Source: Confluentibacter citreus (GTDB lineage: Bacteria > Bacteroidota > Bacteroidia > Flavobacteriales > Flavobacteriaceae). Taken from it: a DNA stretch of 64,000 bases. Positions 27,815 to 36,875 of this stretch are shown piece after piece (position 1 is the first letter of the stretch; every line of letters begins with the position of its first letter). Position numbers and translations under genes: made by a program. The notes beneath the pieces are model-generated. The model saw nothing but the letters and a program-made list of their open reading frames with translations, was not told the DNA's origin and made no database searches. The stretch spans positions 124,001-188,000 of the forward strand of contig NZ_NIXN01000006.1 of NCBI RefSeq assembly GCF_002807055.1. The letters run 5' to 3'.

Positions 27815-27917
27815 TGTCACTTCGATACTCCATAGCTATCGGGAGTATCTAGAAGCCATACAACCTAAGTTCTCGATACAAAATACCTCGTTCCTCAGTA
27901 TTTTACTCGAACTGACA
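27815..27917 (+). repeat. Nested-palindrome repeat, copy A
   Basis: Starts TGTCACTTCGA and ends ACTCGAACTGACA. The left side arm differs from the other copies: ATACTCC pairs with GGAGTAT around ATAGCTATCG, while the right arm pairs AAATAC with GTATTT. The inner stem is degraded on its left side. Confidence 0.75.
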
Positions 27918-27952
27918 ACCTGACTAGGTTTAATTGATATTATCACCCTAGA

Positions 27953-28060
27953 TGTCACTTCGAGTGATTTTCGAAGCATGAGAAAATTGTATCGAGAAGC
28001 TATACATCTAAGGTACTCGATACCAAATCCCTGTCACTCGGTATTCAACTCGAACTGACA
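27953..28060 (+). repeat. Nested-palindrome repeat, copy B
   Basis: Starts TGTCACTTCGAGTGA and ends ACTCGAACTGACA. The left arm is TTTTC/GAAAA, the inner stem GTATCGAG/CTCGATAC. It begins 138 nt after copy A. Confidence 0.8.
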
Positions 28061-28096
28061 CAGGCTGACTAACTATAATACAATTAACACGTTAGA

Positions 28097-28201
28097 TGTC
28101 ACTTCGAGTGATTTTCGAAGTATGAGAAAATTGTATCGAGAAGCCATAAAACCTAAGTTCTCGATACAAAATTCTGAAAAAGAATTTCACTCGAACTGAC
28201 A
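28097..28201 (+). repeat. Nested-palindrome repeat, copy C (most complete)
   Basis: Outer stem TGTCACTTCGAGTGA with TCACTCGAACTGACA (one mismatch), left arm TTTTC/GAAAA, 12-bp inner stem TTGTATCGAGAA with TTCTCGATACAA, right arm AAATTC/GAATTT. It begins 144 nt after copy B and can fold as a four-stem cruciform. Confidence 0.85.
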
Positions 28202-28234
28202 AGTCTAACACACATATACATTTAACAATCTAAA

Positions 28235-28280
28235 TGTCACTGGTATTCGATTTTTGTCAGACTGAGCGCAGTCGAAGTCA
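28235..28280 (+). repeat. Partial unit joined to a second repeat type
   Basis: TGTCAC appears in phase, 138 nt after copy C starts, but the sequence then changes to TGTCAGACTGAGCGCAGTCG, with the hairpin GACTG-AGCG-CAGTC at 28260-28273. It looks like a composite of two repeat families. Confidence 0.6.
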
Positions 28281-28371
28281 GAAAAAATAGTAACGAACAC
28301 TTTATTTAGTTGTAGTTCTCAATACTAATTTCAGTCATTCCCTTGCCGAATTCGAACTTTTTGTTATTCCG

Positions 28372-28523
28372 TCCCAATAACTATCGGGATTATTTCGGAA
28401 TCTTATAGTATATAATAACAGCTATAGGTATGAGAACCAGAAACATCCCGATAACTATCGGGACAAGTTGACAATGGATGATTTATTAATTGCTTTATCA
28501 TTCAATCCCGATAACTATTGGGA
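28372..28523. repeat. Three CCCGATAACTATCGGG-type palindromes
   Basis: Copies at 28372-28389 (TCCCAATAACTATCGGGA), 28446-28463 (TCCCGATAACTATCGGGA) and 28506-28523 (TCCCGATAACTATTGGGA). They are variants of the perfect palindrome at 16905. Confidence 0.75.
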
Positions 28524-28755
28524 TTCATGTGAAATTCGCTTTTGATTTTTGGTATATTAGGTACATGAATCCAAATAAATGATAAAAGTTCCATTTAAAA
28601 CGAAAGAATTATAAAACAGCTCATCTGAAATATAGCTAGTTTATCCAACAAATGTGCATTCATCGTTAAAAAGTCCTACTTGGCATAATAATAGTCATAG
28701 GTTACATTAATTTTTTACATATTTGTGCTGGCTTAAAAATTAAAACCCAAATTTA

Positions 28756-29751
28756 ATGACTATTGACCAATTAAAAACGCTACAAGACAAAACGATTCTT
28801 GTTACAGGTGGCGCGGGCTTTATAGGTTCAAATCTATGTGAAACACTGCTAAACAACCATATAAAAACCGTTTGCCTAGACAATTTTTCTACAGGTAAAC
28901 GAGAGAATATAGCCCCTTTTTTAGAAAATAACTTATTTAAACTCATTGAAGGCGATATTAGACATCTTGAAGATTGTCATCAGGCCTGCAAGAGTGTTGA
29001 TTATATTCTTCATGAAGCCGCCTTAGGTTCGGTCCCAAGATCTATTAATGACCCTATCACAACCAATGATGTTAATGTTTCTGGATTTTTAAACATGCTT
29101 GTAGCGGCAAGGGACGCTAAAGTAAAACGGTTTGTGTATGCCGCTAGCTCTTCAACCTATGGAGATCACGAAGCACTTCCAAAAGTTGAGGATACTATAG
29201 GAAAACCTTTATCTCCATATGCCATTACGAAATATGTGAATGAATTATATGCCGATATTTTTTATAAAACCTATCAATTGGACACTATTGGATTACGCTA
29301 TTTTAACGTGTTTGGAAAAAGGCAAGACCCAGACGGTGCTTATGCCGCTGTGATTCCAAAATTTGTAAAACAATTGATGAGTCATGAATCGCCCATCATC
29401 AATGGTGATGGTAGTTACTCAAGGGATTTTACCTATATTGACAATGTGGTGCAGATGAATATTCTAGCGTTGACCACTCCCAATGAAAACGCATTGAATA
29501 CAGTTTATAATGTTGCCTATGGTGATAGAACCACGCTATTGGAACTAACCAACTTATTAAAAACACATTTATCGGCTTATGACGCCTCCATCAGCAACAT
29601 AGAAATTAAACATAGAGATACTAGAATTGGAGATATTCCCCACTCCTTAGCATCTATAAATAAAGCAGAACAATTATTAAATTACAAACCTAAATTTAAT
29701 ATCAATGACGGCATAAAAGAAGCGGTACAGTGGTATTGGAAACATTTATAA
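28756..29751 (+). CDS. UDP-N-acetylglucosamine 4-epimerase (WbpP/TviC-like)
   Basis: The 331-residue extended SDR has ILVTGGAGFIGSNLCETL, LDNFSTGKRENIAP, EAALGSVPRSINDP, SSSTYGDHE and the catalytic YAITKYVNE, with the GLRYFNVFGKRQDPDGAYAA stretch that marks the WbpP/WbgU group. These enzymes prefer UDP-GlcNAc/UDP-GalNAc over UDP-Glc/UDP-Gal. It would feed UDP-GalNAc to the HexNAc dehydrogenase two genes downstream. The next gene starts 6 nt after its stop. Confidence 0.91.
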   Translation: MTIDQLKTLQDKTILVTGGAGFIGSNLCETLLNNHIKTVCLDNFSTGKRENIAPFLENNLFKLIEGDIRHLEDCHQACKSVDYILHEAALGSVPRSINDPITTNDVNVSGFLNMLVAARDAKVKRFVYAASSSTYGDHEALPKVEDTIGKPLSPYAITKYVNELYADIFYKTYQLDTIGLRYFNVFGKRQDPDGAYAAVIPKFVKQLMSHESPIINGDGSYSRDFTYIDNVVQMNILALTTPNENALNTVYNVAYGDRTTLLELTNLLKTHLSAYDASISNIEIKHRDTRIGDIPHSLASINKAEQLLNYKPKFNINDGIKEAVQWYWKHL

Positions 29752-29757
29752 TAAAAT

Positions 29758-31137
29758 ATGAAAATAACAAAAATTTGTTGTATTGGTGCTGGCTATGTAG
29801 GTGGTCCTACCATGGCAGTGATTGCGAAAAATAATCCGCATATAAAAATAACCATCGTTGATATCAATGCCGAACGTATTGCGGCATGGAATGATGCCGA
29901 TGTATCCAAACTACCGGTTTATGAACCGGGCTTGGCAGAGATCGTAAAGGAAACAAGGAATAAAAACCTGTTTTTTTCAACAGACATCAATACCGCCATT
30001 GATGAATCTGAAATGATTTTTATATCCGTAAATACCCCAACCAAAACCTTTGGTAAAGGAAAAGGCATGGCAGCCGATTTAAAATATGTAGAACTTTGCG
30101 CCAGGAATATTGCAGACATAGCAACAACGGATAAAATAGTGGTTGAAAAATCCACATTGCCTGTTAGAACGGCCCAAGCCATTAAAAGCATCCTTGAAAA
30201 CACAGGAAACGGTGTTACATTCGATATCTTATCTAACCCTGAGTTCCTTGCGGAAGGTACGGCTATTGAGGATTTATTACATCCGGATAGGATATTGATT
30301 GGAGGCGAATCGGAAGAAGCCATAGACAGTCTAGCGTCTATTTATGGTAGCTGGGTGCCTCAGGAGAACATATTAAGAACCAATGTGTGGTCTTCAGAAC
30401 TTTCCAAATTAACGGCAAATGCTTTTTTAGCGCAACGCATATCGTCTATCAATGCCATTTCGGAACTTTGCGAACATACCGAGGCCAATGTGAATGAAGT
30501 GGCTAAAGCTATTGGCATGGATTCCAGAATTGGTTCTAAATTTTTAAAGGCTTCGGTTGGATTTGGTGGTTCTTGCTTCCAAAAGGATATCTTGAACTTG
30601 GTTTACATCGCTAGAAGCTACGGTTTAAATGAAGTTGCTAATTATTGGGAACAGGTGATCATTATGAACGACCACCAAAAAAGACGCTTCTCCGATAGAT
30701 TGATAAAAACATTATACAACACGGTATCCGGAAAAAAAATAGGCTTATTAGGGTGGGCTTTTAAAAAAGACACCAATGATACCAGGGAGTCTGCTGCTAT
30801 CTATGTGACCGATCATTTAGTAAGTGAACAAGCCCATATTGCTGTTTATGACCCTAAAGTATCTGCCGTTAAAATTCAAACAGACTTAAATTACCTAAAC
30901 ACGCGCACGGAAGCAGAAAACCTAAAGTATGTTGCATCTGTTGAAAACCCATACGAAGCCTTAAAGAACGCCCATGCGGTAGCCATTATGACCGAGTGGG
31001 ATGAGTTCAAAACGTACGACTGGAAACAAATATATACCGATATGAAAAAACCAGCGTTTATCTTTGATGGCAGAAATATTTTAGATAAATCGAATATGGA
31101 AGCCATAGGCTTTGAATATTATTCCATAGGACAATAA
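29758..31137 (+). CDS. UDP-glucose 6-dehydrogenase, eukaryote-like type
   Basis: The 459-residue enzyme oxidises UDP-glucose to UDP-glucuronate with two NAD. Motifs: [18 protein letters not shown] (NAD site), [48 protein letters not shown], and the catalytic cysteine in [15 protein letters not shown]. The sequence resembles the longer animal/plant type more than the short bacterial Ugd. It lies in a three-gene block (gaps of 6 and 7 nt) of sugar-nucleotide enzymes. Confidence 0.94.
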   Translation: MKITKICCIGAGYVGGPTMAVIAKNNPHIKITIVDINAERIAAWNDADVSKLPVYEPGLAEIVKETRNKNLFFSTDINTAIDESEMIFISVNTPTKTFGKGKGMAADLKYVELCARNIADIATTDKIVVEKSTLPVRTAQAIKSILENTGNGVTFDILSNPEFLAEGTAIEDLLHPDRILIGGESEEAIDSLASIYGSWVPQENILRTNVWSSELSKLTANAFLAQRISSINAISELCEHTEANVNEVAKAIGMDSRIGSKFLKASVGFGGSCFQKDILNLVYIARSYGLNEVANYWEQVIIMNDHQKRRFSDRLIKTLYNTVSGKKIGLLGWAFKKDTNDTRESAAIYVTDHLVSEQAHIAVYDPKVSAVKIQTDLNYLNTRTEAENLKYVASVENPYEALKNAHAVAIMTEWDEFKTYDWKQIYTDMKKPAFIFDGRNILDKSNMEAIGFEYYSIGQ

Positions 31138-31144
31138 AAAAATT

Positions 31145-32425
31145 ATGAATAAAGAAAACATAGCGATCATTGGTTTGGGATATGTGGGGTTGCCCCTCGC
31201 CCGCCTTTTTGCAACTAAATATGCCGTTGTTGGCTTTGATATCAATACAAAGCGTATTGCTGAATTGCAGCAAGGTAAGGACGCTACCTTAGAAGTGGAA
31301 GAAGCTCTTTTAAAATCGGTTTTAAAAGACTCTCCAAAAGATGGAATAGGTTTATATTGTTCAACAAACATTGACGACATTAAAGATTGTAACTATTATA
31401 TAGTTACCGTTCCTACCCCTATTGACAAAAACAACCGTCCAGATTTGACCCCTCTATACAAATCGAGTGAAACCGTGGGTCGTGTTTTGAAGAAAGGTGA
31501 TATTGTTATTTATGAATCAACCGTCTATCCGGGTGTTACAGAAGATGAATGTGTACCGATCCTAGAGAAAATGAGCGGACTGGTATTTAACAAGGATTTT
31601 TTTGCAGGTTATTCACCAGAACGCATCAATCCCGGGGATAAAGAACACACTGTTGAAAAAATTTTAAAAGTCACTTCGGGATCTACAACAGAAATTGGCG
31701 AAAAAGTCAATGCATTATATGCCAGTGTGATTACTGCTGGTACGCACCTTGCTCCTAGCATTAAGGTAGCAGAAGCTGCCAAGGTTATTGAGAATTCCCA
31801 ACGTGATATCAATATTGCTTTCGTGAACGAATTGGCGAAAATATTCAATCTTTTGGATATTGATACCCATGCCGTATTGGAGGCTGCTGGTACCAAATGG
31901 AATTTTTTACCGTTTAAACCAGGGCTGGTAGGTGGTCATTGTATTGGCGTGGATCCTTATTACTTGGCACAAAAGGCACAAGAAGTGGGCTATCATCCCG
32001 AAATTATTTTAGCGGGCCGCCGTGTGAATGACAGTATGGGTCAATACATTGCCAGTGAAGTGGTGAAAATGATGTTAAAAAATGATATTAAGGTCAATGG
32101 TGCCAAACTGTTGATGTTGGGCATCACGTTTAAGGAAAACTGCCCCGATGTAAGGAATACGAAAATAGTGGATGTCATTAAACATTTAAAGGAATACGGT
32201 CTCGATATCACCATCTACGATCCTTGGGCAAATCCAATGGAAGTACAACATGAATATCATTTAACGACTATTGCTGAACTTCCAAAAAATCAATTCGACA
32301 CCATCGTGTTAGGCGTTGCACATAAAGAGTTTCTTAATCTTAATTTTAAGGAGTTGTTAAATTCCAAAGGGTTGATTTATGATGTAAAAGGGGTTTTAAA
32401 AGACAAAACAAATAAGTGCTTATAA
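31145..32425 (+). CDS. UDP-HexNAc dehydrogenase (TviB/WbpO-like)
   Basis: The 426-residue nucleotide-sugar dehydrogenase has IAIIGLGYVGLPLARLFA, VPTPIDKNNRPDLTPL, YSPERINPGDKEHTVE and the catalytic cysteine in GLVGGHCIGVDPYYLA. The GHCIGVDPYYL form is that of UDP-GlcNAc/UDP-GalNAc dehydrogenases such as TviB, WbpO and WbpA. With the upstream 4-epimerase the likely product is UDP-GalNAcA. It starts 7 nt after the UDP-glucose dehydrogenase. Confidence 0.93.
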   Translation: MNKENIAIIGLGYVGLPLARLFATKYAVVGFDINTKRIAELQQGKDATLEVEEALLKSVLKDSPKDGIGLYCSTNIDDIKDCNYYIVTVPTPIDKNNRPDLTPLYKSSETVGRVLKKGDIVIYESTVYPGVTEDECVPILEKMSGLVFNKDFFAGYSPERINPGDKEHTVEKILKVTSGSTTEIGEKVNALYASVITAGTHLAPSIKVAEAAKVIENSQRDINIAFVNELAKIFNLLDIDTHAVLEAAGTKWNFLPFKPGLVGGHCIGVDPYYLAQKAQEVGYHPEIILAGRRVNDSMGQYIASEVVKMMLKNDIKVNGAKLLMLGITFKENCPDVRNTKIVDVIKHLKEYGLDITIYDPWANPMEVQHEYHLTTIAELPKNQFDTIVLGVAHKEFLNLNFKELLNSKGLIYDVKGVLKDKTNKCL

Positions 32426-32516
32426 TTTATATAAACATAATTTATTTTAGTATAAATAAAACTAATTCAAATATCTTCTTACAATTATAAGAAATGAACA
32501 CTAAAAAAGTATTGAA

Positions 32517-34067
32517 ATGTCAAGAGTCTCCAAATCTATAAAAAATGCTAAGGTTGGTGTATTTTTTTTCTTGATATCAATTGTTGTGCAATTCTTTTCA
32601 AGAAAAATATTTCTGGATCATTTAGGCGATGAGTTTATTGGTTTGGAGACTACAATAAGAAGTATACTTGGTTTTTTAAATTTAGCAGAATTAGGTATTG
32701 GAACTGCTATTGGTTTTGCTCTATATAAACCCATTTTTGATGAAGATCAAAATGAAATAAATAAAATAATAGCATTACTAGGGTTTCTTTATAAAAGAAT
32801 TGGCTTCATTCTAATTGGAGTGGGTTTAATCACCTCTTTATTTTTTCCTTTAATATTTAATGATGCCCCTTTTTCTCTTTTATTAATATATTTCATATTT
32901 TATGCTTTATTATCATCTTCCCTATTAAGCTATTTTGTTAATTATCATTTAAGTTTATTAGGAGCAGACCAAAAGGGTTATATAATTCAAAGTTATTTTC
33001 AAATATTTAATACAACACGGGTAATTATACAATGTTTTGTTGCTATTTATCTTCAAAATTTCTATTTATGGATTGCTCTTGAATTAGTTTTTAGTGTAAT
33101 ATATAGCATTACATTAAGAATTAAAGTAAAAGAACACTATCCATGGCTTATTATAAATTCATCCCAGAATGCTGCAATTATAAAAGAATATCCAGAATTA
33201 ATAAAAAAAATAAAGCAGGTCTTTATTCATAAAATTAGTGTTTTTATTAAAGGGGGAACTGATAATATACTTGTTTACGCCTTAGTAAGTTTACAAAGCG
33301 TTGCATACTTTGGAAACTATCAATTAATTTTCATAAAACTTGGTGGTTTAGTAAAAATGACATTTGCTGGTACGGGTTCTGCTATTGGTAATTTAGTAGC
33401 AGAAAATGATAAAGAAAATATAAACAAAATTTTTTGGGAATTAATAGCTGTCCAATTTTTTATAGCTGGGTTTTTTAGCATAATAATTTATTATGTTATG
33501 GGACCTTTTATACAATTATGGCTTGGTGCAGAATATATAATGGCAAATAGTGTTTTATTATTAATGATAGCCAATTTTTTTATTTTAGAGATAAGCTCAC
33601 CTATAGAACGCTATAAAAATGCCTATGGTTTGTATTCTGATACTTGGGCCCCCGCAACAGAAGCTATTATAAATCTTACTATTTCATTTTTTTTTGGGAG
33701 AATATGGGGTATTGAAGGAATTTTGCTCGGAACATTAGTTAGTGCTATACTAATTGTAATAATATGGAAACCTTATTTTTTATATAAAAATGGTTTTAAA
33801 AAAAACGTTTGGCATTATTGGAAAGGCATTATACCCGTGATAATAATTTTTTCTATTTCTGCCTTATTAATAAGTTATATAATCAGCCATTTTCCATATG
33901 ATAAAAGTTCTTCTAATCTAATTAATTGGACTATTTACTCATTTAAAGTAACATCGATAGTAACCCTAGTCTATGGTGTTTTATTATTTACATTTATAAA
34001 AGGTTTTAAGGTTTTTTGTTTAAGAATGAAAAAATTGATACTAAGTAAATTATTTAAGAAAAAATAA
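32517..34067 (+). CDS. Wzx-type polysaccharide flippase
   Basis: The 516-residue protein has about 12-14 hydrophobic segments and the MATE/MOP-superfamily layout of Wzx/RfbX, beginning with amphipathic SRVSKSIKNAKVGVFFFLIS. It should move undecaprenyl-linked repeat units to the periplasmic face. Its base composition is visibly more A+T rich than that of the sugar-nucleotide genes before it, and this continues for about 7 kb, typical of the variable core of O-antigen/capsule loci. It starts 91 nt after the dehydrogenase. Confidence 0.88.
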   Translation: MSRVSKSIKNAKVGVFFFLISIVVQFFSRKIFLDHLGDEFIGLETTIRSILGFLNLAELGIGTAIGFALYKPIFDEDQNEINKIIALLGFLYKRIGFILIGVGLITSLFFPLIFNDAPFSLLLIYFIFYALLSSSLLSYFVNYHLSLLGADQKGYIIQSYFQIFNTTRVIIQCFVAIYLQNFYLWIALELVFSVIYSITLRIKVKEHYPWLIINSSQNAAIIKEYPELIKKIKQVFIHKISVFIKGGTDNILVYALVSLQSVAYFGNYQLIFIKLGGLVKMTFAGTGSAIGNLVAENDKENINKIFWELIAVQFFIAGFFSIIIYYVMGPFIQLWLGAEYIMANSVLLLMIANFFILEISSPIERYKNAYGLYSDTWAPATEAIINLTISFFFGRIWGIEGILLGTLVSAILIVIIWKPYFLYKNGFKKNVWHYWKGIIPVIIIFSISALLISYIISHFPYDKSSSNLINWTIYSFKVTSIVTLVYGVLLFTFIKGFKVFCLRMKKLILSKLFKKK

Positions 34068-34078
34068 TATTTTTAATT

Positions 34079-35182
34079 ATGAACAATATAAAAAAGAGAG
34101 TTGGTTTTGTAATTGGCTCACTCACCGCTGGAGGTGCCGAGCGTGTTGTATCGAATTTAAGTAATGAGTTAATTGATAAATATGATATTGTTATCATTGC
34201 ATTTGTGAAAGTCCCTCCTTTTTATAGTCTCAATGAAAAAATAAAAGTCATAGCATGTAAAGAAACCATATCTACCCCTACTTCAATTTTCCAATCATTA
34301 AGACTTAATTTAGAGCTACTAAAAGGAGTTTCTAAAGCTATAAAATCTGAAAAAATAGACATTATAATTGGCTTTATAACCTCTGCTAATATTGTGGCAA
34401 CACTAGCTGCCAAATTAAATAAAATACCAAGTATAATTAGTGAGAGAAATAATCCAATGATAACAGAGGTTCCTAAATTTTGGGTGTTACTTAGGAATTT
34501 AGTTTATCCAAAGGCAGATAAATTGATTCTTCAAACTGAGGGTGTTAAAAAGTTTTATAAAGATAGGATTAAATCTAATAAAATAGTTATACTTCCAAAT
34601 CCAATCTCCAAAGATTTATCGTTGCTAAGAGATGACAAAGTTAAAAAAGAAAATATCATTCTTACTGTAGGCAGATTAGATAAAAATAAATGCCATGATT
34701 TAATTATCAATGCTTTCAAAAGAGTTAAAACAAACGATTGGAAACTTTTAATTGCAGGAGTTGGATCAAAAGAAAGTGATCTAAAAGAATTAATTAGAAT
34801 TAGTCATTTACAAGATTCGGTTGAACTTTTAGGGAAAGTAAAAGATATTCACAAGTATTACAATCGTGCTGGGGTTTTTGTTTTTGCTTCTAGAACAGAA
34901 GGATTTCCTAATGCACTATTAGAAGCTATGCATTTTGGTATTCCTACTATTTCTACAGATTGTAATTTTGGGCCATCCGAAATTATAGAAAATGGTGAAA
35001 ATGGCTATTTAATTCCTGTGGGAGATCAGGAAATGTTAGAAAAAAGATTAAAAACTCTTATTGATGACGAAGAACTTAGAGTAAAATTTTCAAAAAATGC
35101 AAAGCTAACAACAGAGCGCTTTCACAGTGATGCTGTGGTTAAAAAATGGGATGAAGTAATTGACTCATTGATTTATAATTAA
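34079..35182 (+). CDS. Family 4 glycosyltransferase
   Basis: This 367-residue retaining GT-B enzyme has an N-terminal GSLTAGGAERVVSNLSNEL and a C-terminal donor domain with ILTVGRLDKNKCHD and the E-x7-E signature in RTEGFPNALLEAMHFG. It would add one sugar to the lipid-linked repeat unit at the cytoplasmic membrane. The donor and acceptor cannot be read from the sequence. It begins 11 nt after the flippase. Confidence 0.9.
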   Translation: MNNIKKRVGFVIGSLTAGGAERVVSNLSNELIDKYDIVIIAFVKVPPFYSLNEKIKVIACKETISTPTSIFQSLRLNLELLKGVSKAIKSEKIDIIIGFITSANIVATLAAKLNKIPSIISERNNPMITEVPKFWVLLRNLVYPKADKLILQTEGVKKFYKDRIKSNKIVILPNPISKDLSLLRDDKVKKENIILTVGRLDKNKCHDLIINAFKRVKTNDWKLLIAGVGSKESDLKELIRISHLQDSVELLGKVKDIHKYYNRAGVFVFASRTEGFPNALLEAMHFGIPTISTDCNFGPSEIIENGENGYLIPVGDQEMLEKRLKTLIDDEELRVKFSKNAKLTTERFHSDAVVKKWDEVIDSLIYN

Positions 35183-35190
35183 TGTAAAAA

Positions 35191-36285
35191 ATGAAAATAT
35201 TAAAATTTATAATTGCCGCATTAGTTTTACTAAACTTACCATCCATTTTACTAGTTAATACTACACCCGTAATTGGTAGTTTGCTTAGCTACGCTACAAT
35301 TATATTTTTAGTTGCTTACTACGTTCTAGAAAAAAAAACGGAGCCAAACGCTTGGATGATTATTTTAGCCTTATTTTATTTTATAATTTCTAGTTTTCAA
35401 TATTACGGTACCGATAGTGTTTTCATTCTTACTTGTATTAAGTATTTTATTGTGATTGTTTGTGGCTTTGAACTTATAAAAAACATGAGTAAATTAGATA
35501 TGTTTTTTGTTTTGCTAATTGGAGGATTGAGTATAGGCATTGAAGCACTGTTTTTTCCAAGCAAATTTGGGCGTTACTCTGGTTTTTACATAAACCCAAA
35601 TACAGCTGGTTTTATTTGTATTTATGCATTTGCACTAACTTATGGTTTAAAAAGTCAAGCACTTAAACTTATAGGACAATTTGTTTTTACTTTAATGGGA
35701 CTATTAACATTTTCTAGAACTTTTATTGTAATATGGATTTTATTAAACTTAATGTCACTTAGAATTAGTGTTAAAAATATTAGAATGCTAGGACTAGGTT
35801 TCTTAATTATTAGTACACTTTTTTTAATTGATGAAATTGTAGGACTAAGTAACCCCAGATTTCAACAACTTAAAAACATAGTCACAAATGAAAAGGTCTC
35901 AACTAGAGAAATTAGTGAAGACTCTAGAACTGAAACCTGGGCATTATTTTATGACCAAATATTAGAATCTCCTATTGTTGGAAACGGATGGGGCACCTTA
36001 TCTGGTATGTCCACTATGGGAGTTCATAATTCTTTTCTAATGGTTCTTGGAGAGGCTGGATTTTTACCATTCTTTATTATGCTAGCAATGTTCTTTGTGA
36101 TGTTTAGGCGGGGATATATTTATTTCAAACTTGCTCCTCATTTAATTATGCAAACAATTGCATTGTTTATGTTTTTATTAGCAAATCATAATTTTTTTAA
36201 TTTTTATTATATTACTTTTTGTACCATGTGGATACAATATCAACTATTAGTACTAAAGAATAACAAATTATATAATCTTCAATAA
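35191..36285 (+). CDS. Wzy-like polysaccharide polymerase
   Basis: This 364-residue, highly hydrophobic protein has about ten predicted membrane segments and a large loop (about 205-265) before GNGWGTLSGMSTMGVHNSFL, a layout and motif (HNSF after an arginine-containing loop) of the O-antigen ligase/polymerase family. A Wzy joins repeat units in the periplasm. A ligase role is possible, but its place between Wzx and glycosyltransferases makes polymerase likelier. The gap to the previous gene is 8 nt. Confidence 0.85.
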   Translation: MKILKFIIAALVLLNLPSILLVNTTPVIGSLLSYATIIFLVAYYVLEKKTEPNAWMIILALFYFIISSFQYYGTDSVFILTCIKYFIVIVCGFELIKNMSKLDMFFVLLIGGLSIGIEALFFPSKFGRYSGFYINPNTAGFICIYAFALTYGLKSQALKLIGQFVFTLMGLLTFSRTFIVIWILLNLMSLRISVKNIRMLGLGFLIISTLFLIDEIVGLSNPRFQQLKNIVTNEKVSTREISEDSRTETWALFYDQILESPIVGNGWGTLSGMSTMGVHNSFLMVLGEAGFLPFFIMLAMFFVMFRRGYIYFKLAPHLIMQTIALFMFLLANHNFFNFYYITFCTMWIQYQLLVLKNNKLYNLQ

Positions 36286-36293
36286 ATGACATC

Positions 36294-36875
36294 ATGATAA
36301 AGTCTAAAACAGATTATTTTGAATACTTAAAACAAGATGAAATTGCTAATGATTTTAAATCATCTGGTTTTTTACAAACCATAATTAGCATTATATCACC
36401 AAACCCTATTAATATTTTCTTAAAAAGATTAAGAAAGGCTGAATATTATAAAAACACTAAGTCTGATATATTTAGCAAAACTTATTATTTATACATTCGA
36501 TATTTATTACACAAATCTTCAATTAAGTTAGGTTTTATTATACCAGAAAATGTTTTTGGCCCCGGTTTAGCTTTGGTTCATTATGGTACTATTGTCGTCA
36601 ATTCTAAATGTAAAATAGGAAAAAATTGTAGAATACATGTTGATGTAAATATAGGAGCTTCCAGTGGTGAAAAAGAAGCTCCTCAATTAGGTGATAATGT
36701 ATATATAGCCCCTGGTGCTAAAATCTATGGCAATATACGTATACCCAATAATACAGCTATTGGTGCAAATGCTGTTGTTAACAAATCATTTGAAGAAGAA
36801 AACACAATAATCGCAGGAATACCTGCAAAAGTCATCGGAAATGTTGACATAAAAAAAATTATAAAACATGTATAA
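36294..36875 (+). CDS. CysE/WcaB-like hexapeptide acetyltransferase
   Basis: The 193-residue protein has a helical N-terminal half and hexapeptide repeats from about residue 105 (KCKIGKNCRIHVDVNIGA, QLGDNVYIAPGAKIYG). VHYGTIVVNS and AGIPAKVIG are typical of serine-acetyltransferase-like enzymes found in polysaccharide loci. It most likely O- or N-acetylates a sugar using acetyl-CoA rather than making O-acetylserine. Its end overlaps the next gene by 8 nt. Confidence 0.88.
   Translation: MIKSKTDYFEYLKQDEIANDFKSSGFLQTIISIISPNPINIFLKRLRKAEYYKNTKSDIFSKTYYLYIRYLLHKSSIKLGFIIPENVFGPGLALVHYGTIVVNSKCKIGKNCRIHVDVNIGASSGEKEAPQLGDNVYIAPGAKIYGNIRIPNNTAIGANAVVNKSFEEENTIIAGIPAKVIGNVDIKKIIKHV

Larger units (their letters stand above)
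27676..28755. other. 1.1-kb intergenic region filled with repeats
   Basis: No gene is seen on either strand. It holds a tandem array of ~105-bp nested-palindrome repeats (three copies plus remnants) with ~35-nt similar spacers, three CCCGATAACTATCGGG-type palindromes, and an AT-rich 200-nt stretch before the next gene that should carry its promoter. At 27769-27786, before copy A, CTTCGACAAGCTAACTAA looks like the remnant end of an earlier unit. Confidence 0.75.

Noticed and set aside
27813-28280. CRISPR array
   Set aside because: The period is near 140 nt, the repeats are long nested palindromes and the spacers are similar to each other; no cas genes are present.
27676-28755. Insertion sequence remnant
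   Set aside because: No transposase fragment is found in any frame and no target-site duplication is clear; repeats are short and structured.
32494-32541. 15-codon frame overlapping the start of wzx
   Set aside because: Too short, overlaps wzx, no conserved or regulatory codon run such as a leader peptide would show.
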